Positions 16,928 to 25,989 of a stretch of DNA of 64,000 nucleotides are shown in pieces. Below the pieces are notes generated by a model. That model was not told where the DNA came from. It saw only the letters and a program-made list of their open reading frames with translations, and made no database searches. The DNA comes from BOKV01 sp041397525 (GTDB taxonomy: Bacteria > Pseudomonadota > Alphaproteobacteria > Rhizobiales > Rhizobiaceae), in contig JAWKWL010000001.1 in assembly GCA_041397525.1 (NCBI GenBank), positions 124,001 to 188,000 of the forward strand, read 5' to 3'. Each line of letters begins with the position of its first letter. Within the stretch, counting starts at the first letter, position 1. The position numbers and the translations under genes were made by a program.

Positions 16928-18151
16928 TTGCCTTCCCGCGCCATTCTCGTGGTCCTTGCCACCGTCATGATCAACATGACAGGTGTTGGCCTCGTATGGC
17001 CGATCCTGCCCAAGCTCATTGAAGAACTTTCAACCGGAACAATATCGCATGTGGCCATCACTTATGGCTCGATTGCGGTCATATTCTCCGTGATGCAATT
17101 CGCCTTCGGTCCGATTTTTGGCGCGATGTCGGACCGCTTTGGCAGAAGACCCGTCATGCTGGTCGCCCTGGCAGGACTCGGTCTCGACAACCTGCTGCTC
17201 GCAATGGCACCGAACCTCACCTGGATATTCGCCGGGCGTGCGCTTGGCGGCATTTTCGGCTCCACTTTCTCTGTCGCCAATGCCTATATGGCCGATGTTT
17301 CCACCGGCAAGGACAGGGCCGCCGCCTTTGGAATGGTGGGGGCCGCCTTCGGTGTCGGATTTGTCATTGGGCCGGCCATCGGCGGACTGCTTGGCGAAGT
17401 GGACCTGCGCCTTCCCTTCTGGTTCGCCGCCGGCCTTTCCTTCGCCAATCTGGTATTCGGCCTGTTTTTCCTCGAGGAAACCCTGCCTGCCGAAAAACGC
17501 CGGATGGTCACCTTGCGCGAACTCAATCCGTTCGCCGTCCTTGGCTGGCTGGTAAAACAACCCACCCTTCTGCCGCTCGCAATTGCATTTCTGGTATCCA
17601 ACACCATGCAGCGCGGCCTGGAAGCCATCTGGGTGCTTTTCACGGGGCTTCAATATGGCTGGGGGGCACGCGAAGCCGGCCTCTCACTGGCTATTGTCGG
17701 GCTGTCTTATGTCTTTGTGCAGGGCCTGCTGGTGAAACGCACCGTCGCACGATTCGGTGAACGGGCAACCATGACCGGTGGATTTCTGCTGTCGGCCGTC
17801 ATCTACGCGTTGCTGTCGGTCAATACGTCCGGCATCGTCGGCTTTGTCGGCATTGTACCGCATGTGATTGGCTGGGGCTTGGCTGGCCCGGCCCTCCAGG
17901 CCCTAGCCTCGCATCAGGTCGATGCGAAGTCGCAAGGCTATCTGCAAGGCAGCCTCAGCGCCATTGGCGGGTTGTCGGCGATTCTCGGTCCGGCAGCCTC
18001 ATCATCGCTGTTTGCCCTGTTTACCAGCCCTTCAGCGCCATTCGCATTCCCCGGAGCATTCTTTGCCATCGGGCTCATTGCCCTGTTGCTTTCCGCCTGG
18101 ATCGGAACGATGGCAGGAGGACCTGCTGTCAAACTCCGCACCGATTCGTGA
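16928..18151 (+). CDS. TetA-like MFS efflux transporter (TCR/Tet family)
   Basis: A 407-residue 12-helix permease of the tetracycline-resistance-type MFS branch. The motif A loop GAMSDRFGRRPVM after helix 2, GRALGGIFGSTFSVANAY in helix 4, and the motif C-like GAAFGVGFVIGPAIGG in helix 5 match drug/proton antiporters. The start is a TTG at 16928, 11 nt after gpt, with no in-frame ATG close by. Substrate unknown; calling it a tetracycline pump would go beyond the evidence. Confidence 0.85.
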   Translation: MPSRAILVVLATVMINMTGVGLVWPILPKLIEELSTGTISHVAITYGSIAVIFSVMQFAFGPIFGAMSDRFGRRPVMLVALAGLGLDNLLLAMAPNLTWIFAGRALGGIFGSTFSVANAYMADVSTGKDRAAAFGMVGAAFGVGFVIGPAIGGLLGEVDLRLPFWFAAGLSFANLVFGLFFLEETLPAEKRRMVTLRELNPFAVLGWLVKQPTLLPLAIAFLVSNTMQRGLEAIWVLFTGLQYGWGAREAGLSLAIVGLSYVFVQGLLVKRTVARFGERATMTGGFLLSAVIYALLSVNTSGIVGFVGIVPHVIGWGLAGPALQALASHQVDAKSQGYLQGSLSAIGGLSAILGPAASSSLFALFTSPSAPFAFPGAFFAIGLIALLLSAWIGTMAGGPAVKLRTDS

Positions 18152-18201
18152 TTCCCGCAGGATCAGCCAAACAAGTCCGCAATCCATCTGCATTCGATTC
18201 G

Positions 18202-18224
18202 ATTGCCGGGACGAGCCCGGCGAT
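18202..18224. repeat. REP-like palindromic hairpin
   Basis: ATTGCCGGG and CCCGGCGAT form a 9-bp stem (one G-T pair) around ACGAG, 50 nt after the MFS stop. The sequence resembles the short GC-rich extragenic palindromes common after genes in alphaproteobacteria. There is no T tract, so it is not a classic terminator. Confidence 0.5.
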
Positions 18225-18479
18225 AGAGGCAAATGTGATCAAAGCCCTTGGTTTTCATGGCCCTTGGCGCATGTTGGAACAGCACAATGTCCACAGCAGG
18301 CATAGCGAATCCCGCAACCGTCGATTTGGCAGGTTTTGCAATAGGAAAAATAGTCCGTTTTCTGGCCCAAATCCCTCAAAACCTTGAAATGAAACCGGAA
18401 TCCCACCGAGAAGTTTTTCCTCGGAATTCACAGGCCCGGCACAATATCTGGTATGCGGGCATTTCTTTGTGACAACTGC

Positions 18480-18508
18480 TTGACGTAAAAAACAGAGTCG
18501 GAATAGGT
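18480..18508 (+). promoter_or_regulatory. Candidate sigma-70 promoter before the structured element
   Basis: TTGACG (18480-18485) and ATAGGT (18503-18508) are separated by 17 nt. The -35 is strong and the -10 weak. It would start RNA near 18515, either the structured element alone or a long nrdJ leader. Confidence 0.35.
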
Positions 18509-18533
18509 TCGCTACCGTTGCGTATGTAGTGTC

Positions 18534-18632
18534 GGTTCGGGTTTTTCTCACAAGGCAAGCCGATAGGGGTGACTCTCCTTCGGCAATGCAATGGGTGAAA
18601 ACTGAGGGGGCTCGCTTCCCGAACCATTTTTC
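18534..18632 (+). ncRNA. Candidate structured RNA element (sRNA or leader element)
   Basis: A perfect 8-bp closing stem GGTTCGGG (18534-18541) / CCCGAACC (18618-18625) is followed by ATTTTT. Inside it is a second hairpin: GCCGA-T-AGGGG, loop TGACT, CTCCT-TCGGC (18559-18584). The nested pairs plus terminal T-run look like a small RNA ending in a long terminator stem, or an attenuator in the nrdJ leader. I do not recognise an RNA family, and chance pairing cannot be excluded. Confidence 0.4.
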
Positions 18633-18795
18633 GCGTTTTGTAATCTTGTACCGGGCTGGAACCCGTTCCGGCAACGGCTGGTTTCGTGCGTCGATTTCCG
18701 GCCGGGTGGCGTATTCAACCGGTTGTGGCTGCCCAGTTCGGTCAATGTCCGGAATGTCAGCCAAATCCGGAACGAAGCAACGAAAAATTCTTGGG

Positions 18796-18811
18796 GTAAG
18801 GTTACGTTAAC
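18796..18811 (+). promoter_or_regulatory. Candidate CtrA-binding site upstream of nrdJ
   Basis: GTAA-N7-TTAAC differs by one base from the CtrA consensus TTAA-N7-TTAA(C). It overlaps the first NrdR-like box by two bases. Confidence 0.4.
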
Positions 18812-18858
18812 CCCATATTTAGTGTTTACGAGTATCGTGACAACAACATATAGAGTTC
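18810..18858 (+). promoter_or_regulatory. Tandem NrdR-like boxes upstream of nrdJ
   Basis: NrdR represses ribonucleotide reductase genes through two 16-bp boxes near ACAC-w-ATAT-n-TwGTGT, spaced about three helical turns apart. ACCCCATATTTAGTGT (18810-18825) matches at about 13 of 16 positions. A weaker ACAACATATAGAGTTC (18843-18858) lies 33 bp downstream centre to centre. Position and pairing support the call; the second box alone would not. Confidence 0.55.
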
Positions 18859-19056
18859 TGGCGGTGAGCAGGAGAGCGCGTGATTCACGCCTCCAGATCA
18901 GCGAAAACAGAAACATGCGAGGCGAATACAGGGTCTGAACACGGACTCGGGGGCTGGCTGGTGACCTGAACGTCAACCTGTCCGGCTAGCGGCGGACCAT
19001 GCCAGTCTGATGCCACAAAGACGGCGCAGACTGGTGACATTGAAAGGGGAATGGAA

Positions 19057-22000
19057 ATGCGCATAGAGCGGCGGTACACGGCACAAGGCCAGACACCATA
19101 CGAGGGTATCGAGTTCCGCACGGCGACGAGTGAAATCCGCAATCCGGATGGCTCAGTCGTTTTTCGGCTTGCAGGTATTGAAGTCCCGAAGTCCTGGAGC
19201 CAGGTGGCAAGCGACATCCTCGCCCAGAAATATTTCCGCAAGGCCGGCGTTCCGGCACGCCTGAAAAAGATCGAGGAAAACTCCGTCCCCTCATGGCTGT
19301 GGCGCTCGGAGGCCGATCTTGATGCGCTCCAGGAACTGCCCGAATCGGATCGCTACATTTCCGAAATGGATTCCCGCCAGGTCTTCAACCGGCTCGCCGG
19401 CACCTGGACCTATTGGGGCTGGAAGGGCGGCTATTTCGACCGCGAGGAAGATGCACTCGCCTTTTATGACGAGCTTTGCTTCATGCTCGCCACCCAGAAG
19501 GTCGCACCCAATTCGCCACAATGGTTCAACACCGGCCTGCACTGGGCCTATGGCATCGACGGACCGGCACAGGGGCACTATTACGTCGACCCCTTCACCG
19601 GAAAGTTGGTCAAGTCGAAATCGTCCTACGAGCACCCGCAGCCGCATGCCTGCTTCATCCAGTCCGTTGGCGATGACCTCGTCAACGAGGGCGGCATCAT
19701 GGACCTTTGGACCCGTGAGGCACGCCTGTTCAAATATGGTTCCGGCACCGGCTCGAACTTCTCCTATCTTCGTGGCGAAGGCGAGAAACTTTCCGGCGGC
19801 GGAAAATCCTCCGGCCTCATGAGCTTCCTCAAGATCGGCGACCGTGCCGCCGGTGCCATCAAGTCAGGCGGCACAACACGCCGCGCCGCCAAGATGGTCG
19901 TGGTCGACATCGACCACCCCGATATCGAGGAATATATCGATTGGAAGGTCAAGGAAGAACAGAAGGTTGCGGCCATCGTCACCGGTTCCAAGGTCGTTTC
20001 GCGCCACATGAAGGCGATCATGAAGGCCTGCATCAATTGCGAAGGCCATGATGACGATTGCTTCGACCCCAAGGTCAACACAGCCTTGAAGCGTGAGATC
20101 CGCGCCGCCAAGAAAGCTGCCGTGCCGGAAAACTACATCAAGCGTGTCATCCAGCTCGCCCGTCAGGGTTACACCGACATGCAATTCCCGGTCTACAATA
20201 CCGACTGGGACTCGGACGCCTATCTAACCGTTTCCGGCCAGAACTCCAACAATTCCGTCTCGCTCAAGGACGAGTTCCTGCGCGCAGTCGAGAATGACGG
20301 AGACTGGAACCTGACCGCCCGCAAGGATGGCAAGGTGATGAAGACCCTCAAGGCGCGTGATCTTTGGGAAAAGATCGGAAACGCTGCCTGGCAGTCGGCT
20401 GATCCGGGCCTGCACTACAACACCACCATGAATGACTGGCACACCTGCCCGGCGGCAGGGCCCATCCGCGCCTCCAATCCGTGCTCGGAATACATGTTCC
20501 TCGACGACACGGCCTGCAACCTTGCCTCGCTCAACCTGTTGCAGTTCCGCGACAAGGAAAAGGCAACCGCCGAAAACCGCCTGTCCTTTGACACGGCAAG
20601 CTTCGAGCACGGCTGCCGCTTGTGGATGATCGTGCTGGAAATCTCGGTGATGATGGCGCAGTTCCCATCAAGGGAAATTGCCCGTCTCTCCTATGAATAC
20701 CGCACCACCGGCCTTGGCTTTGCCAATATCGGCGGCTTGCTGATGTCATCCGGCATTCCCTATGATTCAGCCGAAGGCCGCGCAATCTGCGGAGCGATCT
20801 CGTCGATCATGACCGGCATCTGCTATGAAACCTCCGCCGAAATGGCGAAGGAACTCGGGGCATTTCCGGGTCACAAGCCCAATGCTCAGGCGATGCTGCG
20901 CGTCATGCGCAACCATCGCCGCGCCGCGCATGGCGAAACCCAGGGCTATGAAGGCCTGTCGGTTAACCCGGTCCCTCTCGACCATGCTGCCTGCCCGGAC
21001 AAGCACATGATCGAACGCGCACGCTCTGCCTGGGATCGTGCCGTTGCACTCGGTGAAATCCACGGCTACCGCAACGCACAGTCCACCGTTGTTGCCCCAA
21101 CCGGCACAATCGGACTCGTGATGGATTGCGATACCACCGGCATCGAACCCGACTTCGCACTGGTTAAGTTCAAGAAACTGGCCGGTGGCGGCTATTTCAA
21201 GATCATCAACCGCGCAGTACCCGAGGCGCTTTCGGTGCTTGGCTATTCGCAGGGCGAGATCAGCGAGATCATCGACTATGCCGTCGGGCGCGGCACCTTG
21301 AAGAATGCGCCAGGCGTCAACCACCTCACACTCGCAGCCAAGGGCTTCACCGAACAGGCAATTGCTGCGGTCGAGGAAGGTCTTGCATCGGCTTTCGACA
21401 TCAAGTTTGCCTTCAACCGCTACACGCTTGGCGACGAATTCTGCAAGTCAGTGCTCAAGCTCACTGACGAGCAACTGGCAGACTTCTCGCTCGACATCCT
21501 GGCCCATGCCGGTTTCTCGAAGAAGGACATTGAAGCCGCCAACATCTATTGCTGTGGCGCGATGACGCTCGAAGGTGCGCCGAACCTTGACGAGAAACAC
21601 TATGCGGTTTTCGATTGCGCCAATCCCTGCGGCAAGATCGGCAAGCGCGCACTTTCCGTCGACAGCCATATCCGCATGATGGCAGCGGCCCAGCCCTTCA
21701 TCTCCGGCGCAATCTCCAAGACGATCAACATGCCCAATGATGCGACCGTCGAGGACTGCAAGGAAGCTTACATGCTTTCCTGGAAGCTGGCGCTCAAGGC
21801 CAACGCGCTTTATCGTGACGGATCAAAACTCTCGCAGCCGCTCAACGCATCGCTGATCGAGGACGAGGATGATGAGGAAGCGCTTGATGATTTCATCGAC
21901 GCACCAACGGCCCAGCGCACGACAATCGTCACCGAAAAGGTGGTCGAGCGCATCATCGAGCGTGTTTCGCGTGAACAGGAGAAGCTGCCCACCCGCCGCA

Positions 22001-22872
22001 AGGGTTATACCCAGAAGGCGAAGCTTGGCGGACACACCATCTTCCTGCGCACTGGCGAATATGACGATGGGCGTCTCGGCGAGATCTTCCTCGACATGAA
22101 CAAGGAAGGTTCCGCATTGCGCGCCTTCATCAACAACTTCGCCATCTCCGTTTCGCTTGGCCTGCAATATGGCGTGCCGCTGGAAGAATATGTCGAGGCC
22201 TTCACCTTCACCAAGTTTGAGCCGGCCGGCATGGTCATCGGCAATGACGCGATCAAGAACGCCACATCGATCCTCGATTACGTGTTCCGCGAACTCGCCG
22301 TGTCCTATCTGGGCCGCCATGACCTCGCCCATGTCGACCAGTCGGACTTTGCCAATACACCGATGGGCAAGTCGGTGCAGGAAGGAAAGGCCGAGCCGGT
22401 CTCTTCCGGCCTGACGCGCGGCCACAAGCTGGCCATCGTCAAGACCGGCGGCACAGCTGAACCGAAGGGCCAGGCGGGTTCGGTTTCCACCCCGTCCTCG
22501 CGTCCGGTGGTCACGGCAAAATCCTCCGGCGGCTCCCTGACAGCGCGCGTCGCCTCGCTCGCTGTCTCGCTCAACGAGGAACCGGCAGCCTTCAAGCGCG
22601 ACTACCAGACGCCTGCAATCGAACCTGAAACCACGGTGGAGACCACCAAGGAAATCAGCGTCGAAACCATCATCGAGCGCCTGGCGGATGAAGCGTCCGC
22701 CCTGCCCGCTGCAACCGCACCAGCCTCCGACGCGGCCAATGAGCGCCGCGCCCGTGCGGTGATGCAGGGCTATACCGGCAACAGCTGCATGGAATGCGGA
22801 AACTTCACCATGGTGCGCAACGGCACCTGCGAGAAGTGCGACACCTGCGGCTCGACCAGCGGCTGCAGCTGA
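19057..22872 (+). CDS. nrdJ: Vitamin B12-dependent (class II) ribonucleotide reductase
   Basis: A 1271-residue adenosylcobalamin-dependent reductase that makes deoxyribonucleotides. The active-site finger loop NPCSEYMFLDD supplies the catalytic N474, C476 and E478, followed by TACNLASLNL. The C-terminus carries the cysteine-rich tail CMECGNFTMVRNGTCEKC and CGSTSGCS, used for reduction of the active site and probably metal binding. The length matches the long alphaproteobacterial NrdJ. An ATG at 19051 sits on top of the ribosome binding site AGGGGA; the ATG at 19057 has proper 6-nt spacing and gives the usual MRIERRYT start. Regulation probably involves NrdR, and perhaps CtrA, from the long upstream region. 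Confidence 0.97.
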   Translation: MRIERRYTAQGQTPYEGIEFRTATSEIRNPDGSVVFRLAGIEVPKSWSQVASDILAQKYFRKAGVPARLKKIEENSVPSWLWRSEADLDALQELPESDRYISEMDSRQVFNRLAGTWTYWGWKGGYFDREEDALAFYDELCFMLATQKVAPNSPQWFNTGLHWAYGIDGPAQGHYYVDPFTGKLVKSKSSYEHPQPHACFIQSVGDDLVNEGGIMDLWTREARLFKYGSGTGSNFSYLRGEGEKLSGGGKSSGLMSFLKIGDRAAGAIKSGGTTRRAAKMVVVDIDHPDIEEYIDWKVKEEQKVAAIVTGSKVVSRHMKAIMKACINCEGHDDDCFDPKVNTALKREIRAAKKAAVPENYIKRVIQLARQGYTDMQFPVYNTDWDSDAYLTVSGQNSNNSVSLKDEFLRAVENDGDWNLTARKDGKVMKTLKARDLWEKIGNAAWQSADPGLHYNTTMNDWHTCPAAGPIRASNPCSEYMFLDDTACNLASLNLLQFRDKEKATAENRLSFDTASFEHGCRLWMIVLEISVMMAQFPSREIARLSYEYRTTGLGFANIGGLLMSSGIPYDSAEGRAICGAISSIMTGICYETSAEMAKELGAFPGHKPNAQAMLRVMRNHRRAAHGETQGYEGLSVNPVPLDHAACPDKHMIERARSAWDRAVALGEIHGYRNAQSTVVAPTGTIGLVMDCDTTGIEPDFALVKFKKLAGGGYFKIINRAVPEALSVLGYSQGEISEIIDYAVGRGTLKNAPGVNHLTLAAKGFTEQAIAAVEEGLASAFDIKFAFNRYTLGDEFCKSVLKLTDEQLADFSLDILAHAGFSKKDIEAANIYCCGAMTLEGAPNLDEKHYAVFDCANPCGKIGKRALSVDSHIRMMAAAQPFISGAISKTINMPNDATVEDCKEAYMLSWKLALKANALYRDGSKLSQPLNASLIEDEDDEEALDDFIDAPTAQRTTIVTEKVVERIIERVSREQEKLPTRRKGYTQKAKLGGHTIFLRTGEYDDGRLGEIFLDMNKEGSALRAFINNFAISVSLGLQYGVPLEEYVEAFTFTKFEPAGMVIGNDAIKNATSILDYVFRELAVSYLGRHDLAHVDQSDFANTPMGKSVQEGKAEPVSSGLTRGHKLAIVKTGGTAEPKGQAGSVSTPSSRPVVTAKSSGGSLTARVASLAVSLNEEPAAFKRDYQTPAIEPETTVETTKEISVETIIERLADEASALPAATAPASDAANERRARAVMQGYTGNSCMECGNFTMVRNGTCEKCDTCGSTSGCS

Positions 22873-22901
22873 TCGCCGCCAACGCCTGCTTCAAATTGCA
22901 A

Positions 22902-22943
22902 AAGGCCGCCTGAACCTGGTTTCGGGCGGCCTTACCTGTTTTT
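22902..22943 (+). terminator. Intrinsic terminator of nrdJ
   Basis: A 13-bp stem (AAGGCCGCCTGAA / TTCGGGCGGCCTT, one G-T pair) with a 6-nt loop is followed by ACCTGTTTTT, 30 nt after the nrdJ stop. Confidence 0.85.
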
Positions 22944-22972
22944 GGGTAGGCATAGTTTGCCAGCTCTCATAC

Positions 22973-23788
22973 TCAGAAACGCTCGCCCAGCAGACGATAA
23001 CACCAGAATGGCTCTTCATACCTGATCGCCTTGTTCAGCCGGTCCGGCGTGAAGCCGGTGGCGCGTTTGACCGCACGGCCCATATGCGACTGGTCTGCAA
23101 AGCCGGAAGCATAGGCAATTTCTGCCAGACTTTGGTGGGAATGGCTCCGGGAAGCCTCATGAAGAGCCTCGAAACTGCTGAAAAAGTCCAGCGACCGCCT
23201 CGATTGTCCACTCATCCGCCGCAAGCGCCGGTCCAGTGACCGCAGACTTCGGCCCGCTGCTCCCAGCGCAGCCCGATTCATCGCGGCACGGGCCCAATCG
23301 GCAATGCTGTGAGTTGCCGTCCAACCCGAAGGGCGACGCGAATGCCACTCTTTCCCCAGGATTTCACAAAAACTGCGCCAGCCCTCATGCGGATCCGGTG
23401 CCTCACCAAATGCTGTCAGCGCGTCGTCAAATACCTGCGGCACCATTTCGAATTTCGCGTCACCACCCAGACAAAGCCAGGCGTCATGGAAAAGGCCGAC
23501 CGAAATGGCAGCCACCTCACCTGCAGACCAACTCGAAACCGGAGTTTCCGTAGGCCCCATCACCATGAGAGTGGAAACTTCCCCCTCTCCAATCCGGCTG
23601 CCGCCATCCGAAACGACCTGCAGACTGCCATGCAATACCCGAGATACGCTGACCAGCGGAGAGGCCGGAAAGTGGTTGAACCGGTCCCGGTCCGAAAGGA
23701 TTACCCCGCGCGTATCACGATAAATGCCCGCGAAAACACAGCCGGCAAGATCGGACGGCGGCTGAAACAGCAGTGATAGCGTTGCCAC
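22973..23788 (-). CDS. AraC family transcriptional regulator
   Basis: A 271-residue regulator. The C-terminal double-HTH domain is seen from about residue 170, with SLAEIAYASGFADQSHMGRA and FKxxTGxTPxxLN-like spacing (VKRATGFTPDRLNKA). The N-terminal half resembles ligand domains of AraC proteins, but its ligand is unknown. The start is a GTG at 23788 preceded by GGAGGGAGCC, an excellent ribosome binding site. It is divergent from an HSL-type hydrolase across 95 nt, so it may control that gene. Confidence 0.85.
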   Translation of the reverse strand: MATLSLLFQPPSDLAGCVFAGIYRDTRGVILSDRDRFNHFPASPLVSVSRVLHGSLQVVSDGGSRIGEGEVSTLMVMGPTETPVSSWSAGEVAAISVGLFHDAWLCLGGDAKFEMVPQVFDDALTAFGEAPDPHEGWRSFCEILGKEWHSRRPSGWTATHSIADWARAAMNRAALGAAGRSLRSLDRRLRRMSGQSRRSLDFFSSFEALHEASRSHSHQSLAEIAYASGFADQSHMGRAVKRATGFTPDRLNKAIRYEEPFWCYRLLGERF

Positions 23789-23883
23789 GGCTCCCTCCAG
23801 ACTTGTCGAAACCGTTCTATATCGCGCTGAATTTTGCGGTCAAGAATCCGGGCAGAACGCAAATTCGTGACAAGGAGACATGA

Positions 23884-24900
23884 ATGCCCAGGATGAGGTT
23901 TTCGGGCCCGCTTCCAATGCGCCTGCAAAGTTTTCTGGCGTTGAACAAGATAGCAATGGGCACCTATTTTCGGCATGCAACAGGAAACAGGATCGCCGCC
24001 GATTGGGGGGCAAATTTCGAGATCGGCATCAGGTTCGTGCGCCACCAGTTTACACGCGCCATGGCGGAAGGCGACATGACACGTGGCCGGATGATTTTCG
24101 ACAGCCTTGTTGCCATGACGGACGATCAATACGACGTCACAACTGAGCCTTGCCGGGAAACCAGGGGCATGTGGTTCCACCCCGACAAACCCCGATGTGA
24201 CACAACCCTGCTGCATTTTCATGGCGGCGGATATGCGTTCAACTCTGCCATTTCCACACGCCATGCGGCAATGTTGGCACACCACACCGGCGCTTCGGTC
24301 TTTTGCCCGTACTACCGCCTGACACCTGAACATGCCCATCCCGCCCAGGCCGAGGACGCGTTGGCAGCGTGGCACTACATTGCCACAAAGGCCCCCGCTG
24401 AACAGGTCGTGATCAGCGGCGACAGCGCTGGCGGTCACATGGCGTTGATGTTGCTCCAGACACTCAGGACGCAGCAATTGCCACAGCCTGCATTGTGTAT
24501 TGGCCTTTGCCCCTGGACCGACATCGGCCAACGCGGTGACAGCCTGGTCACCAACAATGTCCATGACCTTGTCCAGGGCTGGATGGCCCTGAAATTCGGC
24601 GAATGGCTTGATCCCGAAAACCGGTTCGGACGCCAAACCCTTTCACCGATCGAGCATGACTTTGCAAATCTTGCCCCGATCTACCTTCAGGCAGGCGGAC
24701 GCGAAGTCCTGCACGACATGATCCTTGATTTTGCCAATGTGCAAAGGCAAAAGGGCGCGGAAATCGCCCTGGATGTCTGGAAAGACATGCCACACAATTT
24801 CCAGGCCTATGACAGCATGACATTGTCATCGACCGCGGCCCTGAAAAAGATTGCCATGGCCGTGCGTCAGCGCAAGCTGCCGTCGCCCCGGTGGTCTTGA
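23884..24900 (+). CDS. Alpha/beta hydrolase, HSL (hormone-sensitive lipase-like) family
   Basis: A 338-residue esterase/lipase. It shows the HGGG oxyanion motif (LLHFHGGGYAF) and the nucleophile elbow GDSAGG near residue 180 that define the bacterial HSL (family IV) group; the acid and histidine probably lie in AGGREVLHDM and DMPHNFQAY. Typical substrates are short-chain esters; the natural one is unknown. The start codon at 23884 follows AGGAGACATGA. An out-of-frame ATG at 23880 is not used. Divergent from the AraC regulator. Confidence 0.88.
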   Translation: MPRMRFSGPLPMRLQSFLALNKIAMGTYFRHATGNRIAADWGANFEIGIRFVRHQFTRAMAEGDMTRGRMIFDSLVAMTDDQYDVTTEPCRETRGMWFHPDKPRCDTTLLHFHGGGYAFNSAISTRHAAMLAHHTGASVFCPYYRLTPEHAHPAQAEDALAAWHYIATKAPAEQVVISGDSAGGHMALMLLQTLRTQQLPQPALCIGLCPWTDIGQRGDSLVTNNVHDLVQGWMALKFGEWLDPENRFGRQTLSPIEHDFANLAPIYLQAGGREVLHDMILDFANVQRQKGAEIALDVWKDMPHNFQAYDSMTLSSTAALKKIAMAVRQRKLPSPRWS

Positions 24901-24939
24901 TTGACTGGTAGGGGTCAGGCGCGGCGCGACCGGCCCAAT

Positions 24940-25449
24940 TCATCCGCCCAAAAAAGTCCCCTTTCCGACCGGCACGCCATTATGGCGCAATATCGCGTAT
25001 GCTATTGTCACATGGAAATAGAAATTCGGCATGGCGAAGCGCTGCAGATAATCCATCGCCGCGAAATCCAGCTCGCGCCGCGGCAGTTTCAGATGGATCT
25101 GGCGATTTTCCGCGCCATCAAAATCCTCCAGCTTGAAACCCTTCAGCAATTCCCGGATTTTCGCAATGCGCTCCTGAAGATCGGCAAAGCTTGCTTCATT
25201 GTCCTCGAACTTCGGAGCTTCGCGCCCGGCGAGCCGGAACGGTGCATTCTTGGCGTGGTCGGTGGCGATCTGCACCTGCCGCGTCAGCGTAAACATGTCC
25301 GGTGCCAGCCGCGCGGTCAGGAACACATTCGGATCGATATTGCGTTCGGCGGCGTTCTTTTCGCCAGTTTCCAGAATGGCAGACAGGTTTTTCAGCATCG
25401 CGGAAAATACCGGAACGCTGATGGAATACATGTTGGTCGCAGATGACAT
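24940..25449 (-). CDS. DUF1993 family protein
   Basis: A 169-residue protein matching DUF1993, a DinB-like four-helix family without known function. Recognisable segments are SISVPVFSAMLKNLSAILE at the N-terminus, ARLAPDMFTLTRQVQIATDH in the middle, and MPNFYFHVTIAYAILRHNGV at the C-terminus. Histidines that in DinB relatives can bind metal are present. It converges on the hydrolase gene with 39 nt between them. No functional context is visible. Confidence 0.87.
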   Translation of the reverse strand: MSSATNMYSISVPVFSAMLKNLSAILETGEKNAAERNIDPNVFLTARLAPDMFTLTRQVQIATDHAKNAPFRLAGREAPKFEDNEASFADLQERIAKIRELLKGFKLEDFDGAENRQIHLKLPRRELDFAAMDYLQRFAMPNFYFHVTIAYAILRHNGVPVGKGTFLGG

Positions 25450-25751
25450 TGGAACCCCGGATATGGCTTGAGTGGCACGAGAATCAGATTGCCGTCACAC
25501 ACGGCTTGATGACAGCTATGCCTGCCGCAAAAGCTCCGCAAGGGTCAAAACCCATTCCATGAAGCCTATTTTTCTTTGTTTTCCTGCATTTTTTCACCGG
25601 CAGGGTTGCATCAGCCTGTGACAGACTGCACACTATTGCAGCAAGAAATGGGGCATCTAGGATACATCGGCAGATCGAACTTCCCTCGAAATCCCGATGT
25701 GTGGATGAAACAGACCGCGATGATGTCGCGACAACCGAACTGGAGACCAGG
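25450..25751. other. Intergenic region between the DUF1993 gene and a small secreted-protein gene
   Basis: A 302-nt stretch between divergent starts. Apart from a T-rich part around 25565-25590 and the probable ribosome binding site GGAGACCAGG just before 25752, I see no gene, repeat or recognised binding site. Confidence 0.5.
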
Positions 25752-25961
25752 ATGACCAGACTTCGCAAAACCACAATTGCTACCCTCGCCTTTGCAGTGC
25801 TTTCAGCCTCTGCCACACTGGTGCCGGTAACAAGTGCCAATGCCAGCGGCTACGGCTATTATTCGCAGGGCAACGGCTATTACTACAGCTGCCGCAAGGT
25901 CAAGGTCCGTTATTGGAACGGCTATGGCTGGTCATGGCGCTGGGTCAAGCGCTGCTGGTAA
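25752..25961 (+). CDS. Small secreted Tyr/Gly/Trp-rich protein
   Basis: A 69-residue protein with a signal peptide (about residues 1-31, ending ...TSANA). The mature part is about 38 residues and is dominated by tyrosine, glycine and tryptophan (SGYGYYSQGNGYYYSC, then YWNGYGWSWRWVKRCW), with two cysteines that could form a disulfide. The open frame extends upstream, but ATG 25752 has a ribosome binding site and begins the signal peptide. A strong terminator follows. Function unknown; small secreted proteins of this composition occur in many rhizobia. Confidence 0.75.
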   Translation: MTRLRKTTIATLAFAVLSASATLVPVTSANASGYGYYSQGNGYYYSCRKVKVRYWNGYGWSWRWVKRCW

Positions 25962-25989
25962 ATCCGGCCCGAGACCCTGCAGAAATTCG

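Larger units (their letters stand above)
18152..19056. other. Long regulatory region upstream of nrdJ
   Basis: About 900 nt without a convincing gene. It holds a REP-like hairpin (18202-18224), a candidate promoter (18480-18508) followed by a structured element (18534-18632), a CtrA-like site (18796-18811) and two NrdR-like boxes (18810-18858). Seven GANTC sites, the CcrM methylation motif of alphaproteobacteria, are at 18196, 18307, 18398, 18495, 18571, 18882 and 18944, about twice the random expectation. No canonical B12-box was found. Confidence 0.6.

Noticed and set aside
18255..18764. 169-codon open frame on the minus strand in the nrdJ upstream region
   Set aside because: No ribosome binding site and atypical composition without recognisable motifs. 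It overlaps the structured element and adjoins the regulatory motifs.
18152..19056. Cobalamin riboswitch expected upstream of a B12-dependent reductase
   Set aside because: No canonical B12-box or surrounding conserved riboswitch segments were found by reading both strands. A diverged version would need a covariance-model search.
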